Origin: Sphingomonas sp. GM_Shp_1
GTDB lineage: Bacteria; Pseudomonadota; Alphaproteobacteria; Sphingomonadales; Sphingomonadaceae
NCBI RefSeq assembly: GCF_026540895.1
Contig: NZ_JALNUR010000006.1
Coordinates: 62,001-126,000, forward strand
Direction: 5' to 3'
DNA length: 64,000 bases
Part shown: in pieces, positions 27,124-35,564 of the stretch
Numbering within the stretch: position 1 is the first letter of the stretch
How the letters are laid out: each line of letters begins with the position of its first letter
Notes under the pieces: generated by a model
What the model was told of the DNA's origin: nothing
The model's input: only the letters and a program-made list of their open reading frames with translations
Database searches by the model: none
Translations under genes and position numbers: made by a program

Positions 27124-28454
27124 GACTCCGCTTCTGGCCGCGTCGGCTGGCGGCGCAGATGGCGCTGCTGCTCGCCATCGCGCTGTTCGTGGCACAGGCA
27201 ATCAACTTCGCGCTGCTGTTGCACGAGCGGCGAACGTTGCTGCTGGAACAGACATCGGGGCCCGCCATTGCGCGGCTGACCGACGCGATCGACCGCGCCG
27301 CCAATGGCCGCCCGCCCGCCCCCGATCGCGGCCGGGTGCGTATGTCGCTCTACAATCCGATCCGCCCCGACCTGCCGCGCGTGCCCGCGGTGGAGGCGCT
27401 GGTGCGCGAGGGGCTGGTCGAATCGGGGCATCCGGTGCTGCGCGTCGTCACCGGCATCCGCCCGTTCCGCCCGGAGGATTTCGATTGGGCCCGCCGCCGT
27501 GTCGACCGGCGCCGTCCCCCGGCGCAGGAATTGCTGATCGCCGTCGAGCGAAAGACCGGCGGCTGGCTGGTCACGCGCTCCTTCTGGCCCAATGACGGGA
27601 TGTTCCTGGTCTGGCGGCTGATCGCGCAGACATTGATCCTGTACGGCGTCATCCTGCTGCCCGTACTGTGGATCGGACGGCGCATATCGCGCCCCTTGCG
27701 CGACCTGACCCGCGCCGCCGAACGTTTCGACCCGCGCGAGCCCGGCGAGCCCATTCCCGAACAGGGGCCGCTCGACGTCTCCGGCCTGATCGCGGCGTTC
27801 AACGCGCTGCGGCTGCGGATCGGGGCGATGCTGGAGGAAAAGGATCGGATGCTCGGCGCGATCGGTCACGACCTTCGGACGCCACTGGCGGCGCTTCGGG
27901 TGCGCATCGAGTCGGTCGAGGACGAGCAGGACCGGCTGCGCATGGCGGACACCATCGCCGAGATGAACAAGACGCTGGAGGACATACTTTCGCTCGCCCG
28001 TGCGGGGCGACCGAGCGAAGCGGAGACCGATGTCGACCTGAACGCGCTGGTCGATGCGGTCGTCGCCGATTTCCTCGACCTGGGACAGGATGTGACCTTC
28101 GAGGAAGGCGGGCGGCTCCGGCTGAAGCTGCGCCCCACGCTGATGCGGCGCGCGGTGCGCAACCTGATCGAGAATGCGGTCAAATATGGCCATTCCGCCG
28201 ATGTGCGCATCGATGCGCAGGCCGATCATGTCGCGATCATCGTCGCCGACCGAGGCCCCGGCATCGCCGCCGATCAGTTGGAGGCGGTGTTCGATCCCTT
28301 CATCCGCCTGGAAAGCTCGCGCAACCGGGATACGGGCGGCATCGGACTGGGCCTGGCGCTGGCCCGTTCGATCGTGCGCGAGGCGGGCGGGGATATCCGC
28401 CTCTCCAACCAGCCCGAAGGAGGGTTGGCCGCAACGATCACGCTGCCGAGATAA
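27120..28454 (+). CDS. Sensor histidine kinase, partner of the OmpR regulator
   Basis: The 444-residue membrane kinase has helix 1 (AQMALLLAIALFVAQAINFALLL), a periplasmic region of about 130 residues, and helix 2 (LIAQTLILYGVILLPVLWIG). A HAMP linker follows, then the dimerisation box IGHDLRTPLAALRV with His near residue 248. The HATPase domain has an N-box (NLIENAVKYG), a G1 box (DRGPGIA), and GIGLGLALARSI. The start is GTG within GTGA, overlapping the regulator stop. The input signal is unknown; the linked EF-hand protein hints at a cation or envelope signal. Confidence 0.94.
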   Translation: MRLRFWPRRLAAQMALLLAIALFVAQAINFALLLHERRTLLLEQTSGPAIARLTDAIDRAANGRPPAPDRGRVRMSLYNPIRPDLPRVPAVEALVREGLVESGHPVLRVVTGIRPFRPEDFDWARRRVDRRRPPAQELLIAVERKTGGWLVTRSFWPNDGMFLVWRLIAQTLILYGVILLPVLWIGRRISRPLRDLTRAAERFDPREPGEPIPEQGPLDVSGLIAAFNALRLRIGAMLEEKDRMLGAIGHDLRTPLAALRVRIESVEDEQDRLRMADTIAEMNKTLEDILSLARAGRPSEAETDVDLNALVDAVVADFLDLGQDVTFEEGGRLRLKLRPTLMRRAVRNLIENAVKYGHSADVRIDAQADHVAIIVADRGPGIAADQLEAVFDPFIRLESSRNRDTGGIGLGLALARSIVREAGGDIRLSNQPEGGLAATITLPR

Positions 28455-28477
28455 TCCTTCCCGGCACGGGGAGGATT
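28453..28477. terminator. Hairpin between convergent kinase and MFS genes
   Basis: AATCCTTCCC and GGGGAGGATT pair over 10 bp (one G-U) around a GGCAC loop, starting at the kinase stop. It lies between two convergent genes and can serve both as a bidirectional terminator. Its core resembles the ends of the repeat at 62815-62940. Confidence 0.6.
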
Positions 28478-28481
28478 GGGC

Positions 28482-29963
28482 TCAGGCGTCCTTGGCCACC
28501 CTCAGCATCGCCAGTGCCGCCAGTCCCATCACCCCCGCCGCGATCGCCATCGCCCAAACCAGATCGCCGGGGAAGAAATGGCCGACCACCGCCCCCATGA
28601 TCGACGACACGATCAGTTGCGGCAGCACGATGAAGATGTTGAACAACCCCATGTAAATGCCCAACTTCTCCGCCGGGAGCGCCGCCGACAGGATCGCATA
28701 GGGCATGGTCAGGATCGACGCCCAGGCGACGCCGACGAACACCATCGCCCCCAATAGCCACCAGGCGTCCCGGATCACCAGGAACGACGCGAACCCCGCC
28801 GCGCCGCACAGCAGGCCGACGACATGCGTGTTCCGCCGCCCGATCGCCCGCGCCAGCCATGGCAGCGCAAAGGCCCAAAGTGTCGCCACGCCGCTATAGA
28901 CCGCGAACAGCACGCCGACCCAATTGGCCCCCTCGTTGAAGGCCGCGCTGGAGGCGTCGGTGGTGTGGAAGACCCGCGCCGCAACGATCGGCGTGGTGTA
29001 GATCCACATGATGAACAGCGCCGACCAAGTGAAGAACTGGACCAGCGCCAGCCGCTTCATCGTCGCGGGCATCGCCGCCAGATCGGCCAGGATCTGGCTG
29101 AGCGCATTGGCCCCTCGCCCGCCCCGCACCAGCGCCGCGCTGACGATCCGCGCCAGACCGAAGGCGATCAATCCACCGCCCAGCAGATAGACCGGCTTGT
29201 CGAGCCCCAGCAGCCCCACGCCCGCGACGACCAGCACGCCTGCGACGATCCAGAGCGGCGCGGTGCCGATCCGGTCGGACGGCACGGCATCGCTATGCAC
29301 CACCCGCCCCTCGTCGCTCTCGGCAAAGGCCGCGATCTGCTCGGGCGAATATTCGCGGGTGGTCAGCACGGTCCAGAGCACCGCGCCGAACAGGGCGGCC
29401 GCCCCGATATAGAAGCCATAGCGCACCGATGGCGGCACCTCGCCCGGCCCGGCGACATTGGCGACATGGAAGACATCGGTCAGCACCATCGGCGCGAGCG
29501 ACCCCAGCACCGCGCCCGCCCCGATGAACCCGGTCTGGAAGGCATAGCCCGCCGTCCGCTGGCGGCTGGGGAGCATGTCGCCCACAAAGGCGCGGAACGG
29601 CTCCATCGACACGTTGAGCGAGGCGTCGAGCAGCCAGAGCAGCATCGCGGCGCCCAGCAGCCCGCCCGCATTGGGCATCCCCACCAACGCCAGCGTCGCC
29701 AGCACCGCGCCCGCCAGGAAATAGGGCCGCCGCCGCCCGAACCGGCCCCAGGTCCGGTCGCTATAATGGCCGATCACCGGCTGGACGAGCAGCCCGGTCA
29801 GCGGTGCCGCGATCCACAGGAACGCCAGGTCCTTCTCGGCGGTGCCCAGCGACTGGAAGATGCGGCTGATATTGGCGTTTTGCAGGGCAAAGCCGATCTG
29901 AATCCCGAAAAAGCCGAACGAGGTGTTCCACAGCCCCCAAAAGCCCTGACGCGGCTTCTCCAT
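28482..29963 (-). CDS. MFS sugar transporter (GPH/SUC-like, probable maltose or maltodextrin importer)
   Basis: The 493-residue inner-membrane protein has about twelve helices. It begins WGLWNTSFGFFGIQIGFALQ, a sequence pattern of sucrose/maltose proton symporters. The loop motif GHYSDRTWGRFGRRRPY, typical of glycoside-pentoside-hexuronide/SUC transporters, lies near residue 70. It sits next to the LacI regulator, divergent from the alpha-glucosidase operon, so maltose or short maltodextrins are the likely substrate (inferred). The ATG at 29963 has a GGGAGAGG stretch before it. Confidence 0.88.
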   Translation of the reverse strand: MEKPRQGFWGLWNTSFGFFGIQIGFALQNANISRIFQSLGTAEKDLAFLWIAAPLTGLLVQPVIGHYSDRTWGRFGRRRPYFLAGAVLATLALVGMPNAGGLLGAAMLLWLLDASLNVSMEPFRAFVGDMLPSRQRTAGYAFQTGFIGAGAVLGSLAPMVLTDVFHVANVAGPGEVPPSVRYGFYIGAAALFGAVLWTVLTTREYSPEQIAAFAESDEGRVVHSDAVPSDRIGTAPLWIVAGVLVVAGVGLLGLDKPVYLLGGGLIAFGLARIVSAALVRGGRGANALSQILADLAAMPATMKRLALVQFFTWSALFIMWIYTTPIVAARVFHTTDASSAAFNEGANWVGVLFAVYSGVATLWAFALPWLARAIGRRNTHVVGLLCGAAGFASFLVIRDAWWLLGAMVFVGVAWASILTMPYAILSAALPAEKLGIYMGLFNIFIVLPQLIVSSIMGAVVGHFFPGDLVWAMAIAAGVMGLAALAMLRVAKDA

Positions 29964-29995
29964 AACCTCTCCCAATATTCTGTTATCGTTGTGTT

Positions 29996-31027
29996 TTACG
30001 GCCGGATGCTAGACCCGCGCACGACCAGCGTGGCGGGCAGCAGGGTCGGCGTCCGGGGCTTGCCCGAAATCTCGGCAAGCAGCGCGCGGACGAGCAGCCG
30101 CCCCGCCGCCGCCGCATCCTGCACCACCGTGCTGAGCGGCGGATGCGCGAAGCTGGCCGCCGGAATATCGTCGAACCCGACCAGCGAGACATCGTCGGGC
30201 ACCCGCAATCCCGCCTCGGCCAGTACGCGCATCGCCGCCAGCGCGATCAGGTCGCTCGCCGCCATGATCGCGTCGAAGGGCCGCCCCCGCGCCAGCAATT
30301 CGCGCGCGGCGCGTTCGCCCTCCTCCTCGCTGGAGATCGCCCCGACCTGAAGCGCGGGATCGCAGGGCAGGTCCGCTTCGGCCAGCGCATCGCGATAGCC
30401 TCGATAACGGTCGTGGAATTCGGGATAATGGTCGGTCGCATCGCCCAGGAACGCGATCCGCTTGCGTCCCTGCGCGACCAGATGCCGCGTCGCCGCGAGC
30501 GCCCCCGCATGATTGTCGCACCCGATGGTCAGCCCCGGCTGGCCCGGCGCGACCGAGCCCCAGCGCACGAAATGGGTGCCGCGCGCGACCAGTTGATCGA
30601 GCTGCTCGCGATAATCGGCATAGTCACCGTAACCGAGCAGGATCAGCCCGTCGGCACGGTGGCTGTCCTCATAATCGGCCTGCCAGTTGCTGGTCGGGTT
30701 CTGGAAAGAGACGAGCAGGTCGTATCCGACCTCCGCACAACTCTCCATGATCGAACCCAGCATGCCGAGGAAAAAGGGATTGATCAGCGTCCGCCCCGGC
30801 GAAGGATCGCGGAACAGCAGCAGCGCCAGGGTCCGGGTCTGCCCGCTGCGCAGATTGGAAGCGGCGCGGTCGACCGTATAGTTCAGCGTCTTGGCGATCG
30901 CCTCGATCCGCGCACGGGTAGCGGCGCTGACCGACGGACTTCCCCGGAGCGCACGGCTGACCGTCGGCTGCGACACGCCCGCCATTTGCGCGATATCGAA
31001 CGATGTGGGCTTTCGCTGGCCGACCAA
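29996..31027 (-). CDS. LacI-family regulator of the alpha-glucan locus
   Basis: The 343-residue product has an N-terminal HTH with hinge helix (TSFDIAQMAGVSQPTVSRALRG) and a periplasmic-binding-protein-like effector domain (ILLGYGDYADYREQL... LIALAAMRVLAEAGLRVPDDVSLVGFDDIP). No ATG precedes the HTH at a fitting distance. TTG at 31027 is chosen because an AAGGAGGA ribosome site lies about 10 bases upstream; longer TTG or CTG starts are possible. It is divergent from the TonB receptor and upstream of the MFS gene in the same direction (32-base gap). It probably represses both units until a maltose-like sugar binds. Confidence 0.9.
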   Translation of the reverse strand: MVGQRKPTSFDIAQMAGVSQPTVSRALRGSPSVSAATRARIEAIAKTLNYTVDRAASNLRSGQTRTLALLLFRDPSPGRTLINPFFLGMLGSIMESCAEVGYDLLVSFQNPTSNWQADYEDSHRADGLILLGYGDYADYREQLDQLVARGTHFVRWGSVAPGQPGLTIGCDNHAGALAATRHLVAQGRKRIAFLGDATDHYPEFHDRYRGYRDALAEADLPCDPALQVGAISSEEEGERAARELLARGRPFDAIMAASDLIALAAMRVLAEAGLRVPDDVSLVGFDDIPAASFAHPPLSTVVQDAAAAGRLLVRALLAEISGKPRTPTLLPATLVVRGSSIRP

Positions 31028-31117
31028 GATCAGGGCATCCTCCTTGCCCCCCAATACCTGCTTTGCTGTATCAGGTTAAGCGGGAGCCCTGTCGTAATAA
31101 TGCAACAGGCCGATATG

Positions 31118-31140
31118 GCCGCATTGAATACGTATGCGGC
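31118..31140. promoter_or_regulatory. Candidate LacI-type operator
   Basis: Within the lacI/TonB-receptor divergent gap, GCCGCAT (31118-31124) and ATGCGGC (31134-31140) flank an AT-rich centre containing ATACGTAT. The dyad is 23 bases long, a plausible size for a LacI-family site. It is not proven; other sites may exist in the same gap. Confidence 0.45.
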
Positions 31141-31231
31141 ATCATTCCCTTTCATCGCGATCGATTTCACAGGTGCGGCAACAACCATACCCGTTCGTCG
31201 AAAGAAAACGGGGTTTCCTGGAGGGGATTTC

Positions 31232-33976
31232 ATGACGGTTCGCCCTGTGGCGCCGGCCGATGCCGCGCGCTCGTTCCTGAAGCTCGGGGTCAGCACGCTG
31301 GCTCTGGTCGTCGCCGCGCCGGTCTGTGCGCAGAGCGTCGCGGTCGTGCCCGCGCCGAACACCGGCACCCCGGACACCGCCGCCCAGCAGGCGCAGGACA
31401 ATGCCGAACCGGGCGATATCGTCGTCACCGGCTTCCGCGCCGCGCTGGAAAACGCCGTCGCCGAGAAGAAGAACCGCGACCTGGTCGTCGAATCCGTCTC
31501 GGCCGAGGATATCGGCAAGCTGCCCGACGCGTCGATCGCGGAGTCGATCGCCCGCCTGCCCGGCGTGACGTCGCAGCGGGTCAACGGCCGCTCCAACGCC
31601 ATCTCGATCCGCGGTTTCGCGCCCGACTTCTCGACCACGCTCTTGAACGGTCGCGAGCAGACCTCGACCGGCGACAACCGCGCGGTGGAATATGACCAGT
31701 ATCCGGCTGAAGTCGTCAACCAGGTGCTGATCTACAAGACCGCCAATGCCGCGCTGATCGGCCAGGGCCTGTCGGGCACGGTCGACCTGAAGACCATCCG
31801 CCCGCTCGACTATGGCAAGCGCGTCTTCTCGGTCGGCGCGCGTGGCACCTATGCCGATATCGGCAAGCTGAACGCGGGGTCGAAGGACTTCGGCTATCGC
31901 GCTTCGGCCACCTATGTCGACCAGTTCGCGGACGACACGATCGGCGTCGCGCTGTCGGCCAGCTATCTGAACGAGCCATACCAGATTCAGGAAGGCAATG
32001 CCTGGGGCTATGCGCCCGTCACGGTAAACGGTGCCTCTGCCAACGTCATCGGCGGCTCCAAATCCTATGTCACCTCGACCACGCTGAAGCGCCTGGGCCT
32101 TTCGGGCACGCTCCAGTGGAAAATGAGCGACACCTTCACCAGCACGCTCGACGGTTTCTATTCCGACTTCAACGACGACCAGATCAAGCGCGGGATCGAA
32201 CTGCCGCTGGCCTGGGGCAGCGGCACGACCCTGACCAATCCCACCGTCAGCAACGGTCTCGTCACCTCGGGCACGTTCAGCGGTGTCGAGGGCGTGGTCC
32301 GCAACGACTCGTTCCAGCGCAAGGCCAAGCTCTATTCGTTCGGCTATAACGGCAAGTATAAGGGCGATGACGGCTGGAGCGCGTTCATCGACCTCAGCTA
32401 TTCGCGCACCGACCGCGACGAGGTGACGCTGGAGACCTATAGCGGCACCGGTTACGGCCAGGGCAATGGCGCGACCGACACGCTGGGCTTCACCACGGGC
32501 CGCACCGGCACCGTGTTCCAGCCGACGCTGAACTATTCCGACCCCAATCTGATCCAGCTCACCGATCCGCTGGGCTGGGGCGGCACGACGCGCCAGGCGG
32601 GCTATTATAACGACCGCAAGGTCACCGACGAGATCAAGCAGTACCGCGTCGAGATCGAGCGCGAGGTCGAAACCCCGATCGTCCATGCCATCCGCTTCGG
32701 CCTGAACTACACCGATCACGCCAAGTCGCTGGCCCCCAACGAGGCGTTCGTCACCCTGCCCGGCGGCGCGACCATCGCGCCGCTGCCCCAGCAATATCGC
32801 CAGACGCCGACCGACCTGACCTATCTGGGTCTGGGACCGATGCTCAGCTACGACCCGCGCGCGCTGCTGGCGGGCGGCGTCTATACGCTGACGCCCAACA
32901 CCAGCCCGGACGTGCCCGCCAAGGCGTACACCACGACCGAGCATCTGATGACCGCCTATCTCCAGGCCGATCTGCGCGCGCAACTGGGCGCGGCGGAGCT
33001 GACCGGCAATATCGGCGTGCAGGCGGTGGGAACCGAGCAGAAGTCGCGCGGCCTGGTCTATAACGGCACCGGCTTCAACGCGATCGTCCAGGGCGACGAT
33101 TACTGGGACATCCTGCCCAGCGCCAACCTGTCGCTTCGCCTGCCCAGCGACTGGGTGTTCCGCGTCGCGGCGGCGCGCCAGATGATGCGCCCGCGCTTCG
33201 ACGATATGCGCGTCGCGCTATCCTATGGCTTCGACACGGCGCAGGGGATCATCTCGGGCAATGGCGGCAATCCGTTCCTCCGCCCGATCCGGTCCAATTC
33301 CTACGACGTGACGATCGAGAAGTATTTCGGCACGCGCGGCTATCTGGCGGCGCAGGGCTTCTACAAGGATCTCAAGAGCTTCGTTTACAATCTTGAGCAG
33401 CCTTACGACTATACCGGCCTGCCGCTTCCCGCGTCTCTGCCGGTCGGCATCCCGCTTCAGGGCCGGATCACTCGTCCGATCAACGGAACCGGCGGCACGA
33501 TCTACGGCGTCGAACTGGCGGGCACGCTGCCGCTGGGTCAGGTGGTCGGCTTCCTCGACGGCTTCGGCCTGACGGGCGGCGGGTCGTACACCAAGACCGA
33601 GATCACCCCGACCCCCGGCGGCGAGCCCGAGGATATTCCCGGCTATTCGCGCTGGGTGGCGAACGGCACCGCCTTTTTCGAGAAATGGGGCCTGAACATC
33701 CGTGGCTCGGTCCGGTACCGCTCGACCTTCGTGGGTGAGTTGTCGGGCTTCGGCGCCAACCGCGTCCGCCGCCGCGCGATCGACGAGACGATCGTCGACG
33801 GCCAGATCGGCTATGACTTCCAGGACGGCACGTTCAAGGGCCTGTCGCTGTTCGTCCAGGGCCAGAACCTGACCGACACGCCGTTCGTCACGACCAATGG
33901 CGGACAGCGCGATCAGGTGATCGACTATCAGAGCTATGGTCGCCGGTTCCTCGCCGGGTTTACCTATCGCTTCTGA
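31232..33976 (+). CDS. TonB-dependent receptor, alpha-glucan locus
   Basis: The 914-residue outer-membrane receptor imports ligands with energy from TonB. The signal peptide covers about residues 1-33 (FLKLGVSTLALVVAAPVCAQ). A TonB-box-like DIVVTGFRAALENA follows, then the plug domain (VVESVSAEDIGKLPDASIAESIARLPGV) and a 22-strand barrel ending in FLAGFTYRF with a terminal Phe. It belongs to the large sugar-type TonB receptors common in sphingomonads and Xanthomonas. The ATG at 31232 has a strong GGAGGGG site. As first gene before a halogenase and three glycosidases it likely takes up maltodextrins (inferred). Confidence 0.95.
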   Translation: MTVRPVAPADAARSFLKLGVSTLALVVAAPVCAQSVAVVPAPNTGTPDTAAQQAQDNAEPGDIVVTGFRAALENAVAEKKNRDLVVESVSAEDIGKLPDASIAESIARLPGVTSQRVNGRSNAISIRGFAPDFSTTLLNGREQTSTGDNRAVEYDQYPAEVVNQVLIYKTANAALIGQGLSGTVDLKTIRPLDYGKRVFSVGARGTYADIGKLNAGSKDFGYRASATYVDQFADDTIGVALSASYLNEPYQIQEGNAWGYAPVTVNGASANVIGGSKSYVTSTTLKRLGLSGTLQWKMSDTFTSTLDGFYSDFNDDQIKRGIELPLAWGSGTTLTNPTVSNGLVTSGTFSGVEGVVRNDSFQRKAKLYSFGYNGKYKGDDGWSAFIDLSYSRTDRDEVTLETYSGTGYGQGNGATDTLGFTTGRTGTVFQPTLNYSDPNLIQLTDPLGWGGTTRQAGYYNDRKVTDEIKQYRVEIEREVETPIVHAIRFGLNYTDHAKSLAPNEAFVTLPGGATIAPLPQQYRQTPTDLTYLGLGPMLSYDPRALLAGGVYTLTPNTSPDVPAKAYTTTEHLMTAYLQADLRAQLGAAELTGNIGVQAVGTEQKSRGLVYNGTGFNAIVQGDDYWDILPSANLSLRLPSDWVFRVAAARQMMRPRFDDMRVALSYGFDTAQGIISGNGGNPFLRPIRSNSYDVTIEKYFGTRGYLAAQGFYKDLKSFVYNLEQPYDYTGLPLPASLPVGIPLQGRITRPINGTGGTIYGVELAGTLPLGQVVGFLDGFGLTGGGSYTKTEITPTPGGEPEDIPGYSRWVANGTAFFEKWGLNIRGSVRYRSTFVGELSGFGANRVRRRAIDETIVDGQIGYDFQDGTFKGLSLFVQGQNLTDTPFVTTNGGQRDQVIDYQSYGRRFLAGFTYRF

Positions 33977-34037
33977 TACAAGTTTCCCGCGCCGGTCCCC
34001 CATATCCGGCGCGGGAATCCCGAATGTGAGACGCCGC

Positions 34038-35564
34038 ATGGACGCCCGCCCCACCACAGACCGTATCGCCAGAAAGGTCGTGATCGTCGGCGGCGGCACC
34101 GCCGGATGGATGGCGGCGGCGGCGCTGGCGCGGTTCCTGCCCCCCTCGACCCGCATCACCCTGATCGAGTCCGATGCGATCGGCACCGTCGGGGTGGGCG
34201 AGGCGACGATCCCCGGTATCCGCCTGTTCAACCAGATGCTCGGCCTGGACGAGGCCGAGTTCCTGCGCGCCACGTACGGCAGCTTCAAGCTGGGCATCCG
34301 GTTCGAGGGCTGGTCGGGCGAAGGCAGCGGTTATCTCCATGCGTTCGGCAGCATCGGGCGCGGGCTGGGGCTGGTGCCGTTCCACCATTACTGGCTGCGC
34401 GGCGGCGGTGCGGCGAACCCCGCCTCGCTCTGGGGCCATATGGCGAGTGCGCAAGCCGCGATGAGCGGACGCTTCGCCCCCGATCCGGGCCGCCCCGACC
34501 TGCCGAGCGGCCTCGCATGGGCCTATCATTTCGATGCCAGCCTCTATGCCGCGCTGCTCCGCCACCATGCGGAAAGCGCGGGCGTGGTACGGGTTGAGGG
34601 TCGCATCGCCTCGATCGCGCGCGATCGGGGCGGTCGGATCGACCATGTCGTGCTGGAAGGTGGCGAGAGCCATGCGGGCGACCTGTTCATCGACTGCACG
34701 GGCTTTCGCGCGCTGCTGATCGGCGAAGCGCTGGCCGAGCCGTTCGACGACTGGTCGGACCTCCTGCCCTGCAACCGCGCGCTGGCGGTGGCGGGCGAGC
34801 GTGCCGCCCCCCTGCCCCCCTATACCCGCGCCATCGCCCATGGGGCGGGGTGGCGCTGGCGGATTCCGCTTCAGCATCGCACCGGCAACGGCTTGGTCTA
34901 TGACAGCCGCCATCTGTCGGACGACGAAGCTGTCGACCGGCTGCTCTCGGCACTGAACGGCGAAGCGGCGGGCGATCCGCGCCTGTTGCGCTTCACCACC
35001 GGACGACGGCGGCGCGCCTGGGTGGGTAATTGCGTCGCGCTCGGACTGGCGGCGGGGTTTCTGGAGCCGCTGGAGTCGACCAGCATCCATCTGATCCAGT
35101 CGGGCATCGCGCGGCTGCTGGACTATTGGCCCGGCCAGACGCTCCAGCCGGTCGAGATCGACGCCTATAATCGCGAGACCGAAGGCGAGTGGCGGGCGAT
35201 CCGCGACTTCCTGATCCTCCATTACCACGCCAATGCCCGCCCCGAGCCCTTCTGGACCGAGCGGCGCGCGGTGCCGCTGCCCGCCAGCCTCGCGAGCCGC
35301 ATCGCGCTGTTCCGCGCCAATGGCCGGTTCCGCCGCGAGGGCGACGAGCTTTTCGCCGAGCCCGGCTGGATACAGGTGATGATCGGCCAGGGCATCGTCC
35401 CCGCCGGGCATCACGCACTCGCCGATGAGCTGTCGGCGGACGAGCTGGACGATTTCCTCAGTCTCACCCGGCGTCACGCCGCGCAGGTGGCCGCCCGGCT
35501 GCCCACGCACGACGCCTTCCTCGCCGCGCACTGCGCCGCGCCCCATCACAAGGTTCTCGCATGA
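34038..35564 (+). CDS. Flavin-dependent tryptophan-halogenase-like protein
   Basis: The 508-residue protein is of the FAD/FADH2 halogenase family. The nucleotide motif GGGTAG is at residues 18-23. The catalytic lysine equivalent is Lys84 (TYGSFKLGIRFEGW). The halogenase WxWxIP motif is at residues 272-277 (GWRWRIP), and the later Glu region LEPLESTSIHLI is present, so it may be active. The natural substrate is unknown. A separate flavin reductase would be needed and is not seen nearby. It lies 61 bases after the receptor and overlaps the GH13 gene by 4 bases, within a sugar operon. Such receptor-halogenase pairs recur in this group without an explained role. Confidence 0.92.
   Translation: MDARPTTDRIARKVVIVGGGTAGWMAAAALARFLPPSTRITLIESDAIGTVGVGEATIPGIRLFNQMLGLDEAEFLRATYGSFKLGIRFEGWSGEGSGYLHAFGSIGRGLGLVPFHHYWLRGGGAANPASLWGHMASAQAAMSGRFAPDPGRPDLPSGLAWAYHFDASLYAALLRHHAESAGVVRVEGRIASIARDRGGRIDHVVLEGGESHAGDLFIDCTGFRALLIGEALAEPFDDWSDLLPCNRALAVAGERAAPLPPYTRAIAHGAGWRWRIPLQHRTGNGLVYDSRHLSDDEAVDRLLSALNGEAAGDPRLLRFTTGRRRRAWVGNCVALGLAAGFLEPLESTSIHLIQSGIARLLDYWPGQTLQPVEIDAYNRETEGEWRAIRDFLILHYHANARPEPFWTERRAVPLPASLASRIALFRANGRFRREGDELFAEPGWIQVMIGQGIVPAGHHALADELSADELDDFLSLTRRHAAQVAARLPTHDAFLAAHCAAPHHKVLA

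Noticed and set aside
30143-31231. In-frame extension of the first TonB receptor back across lacI
   Set aside because: It overlaps the regulator on the other strand and the divergent promoter region; the ATG at 31232 has a strong ribosome site and begins the signal peptide.
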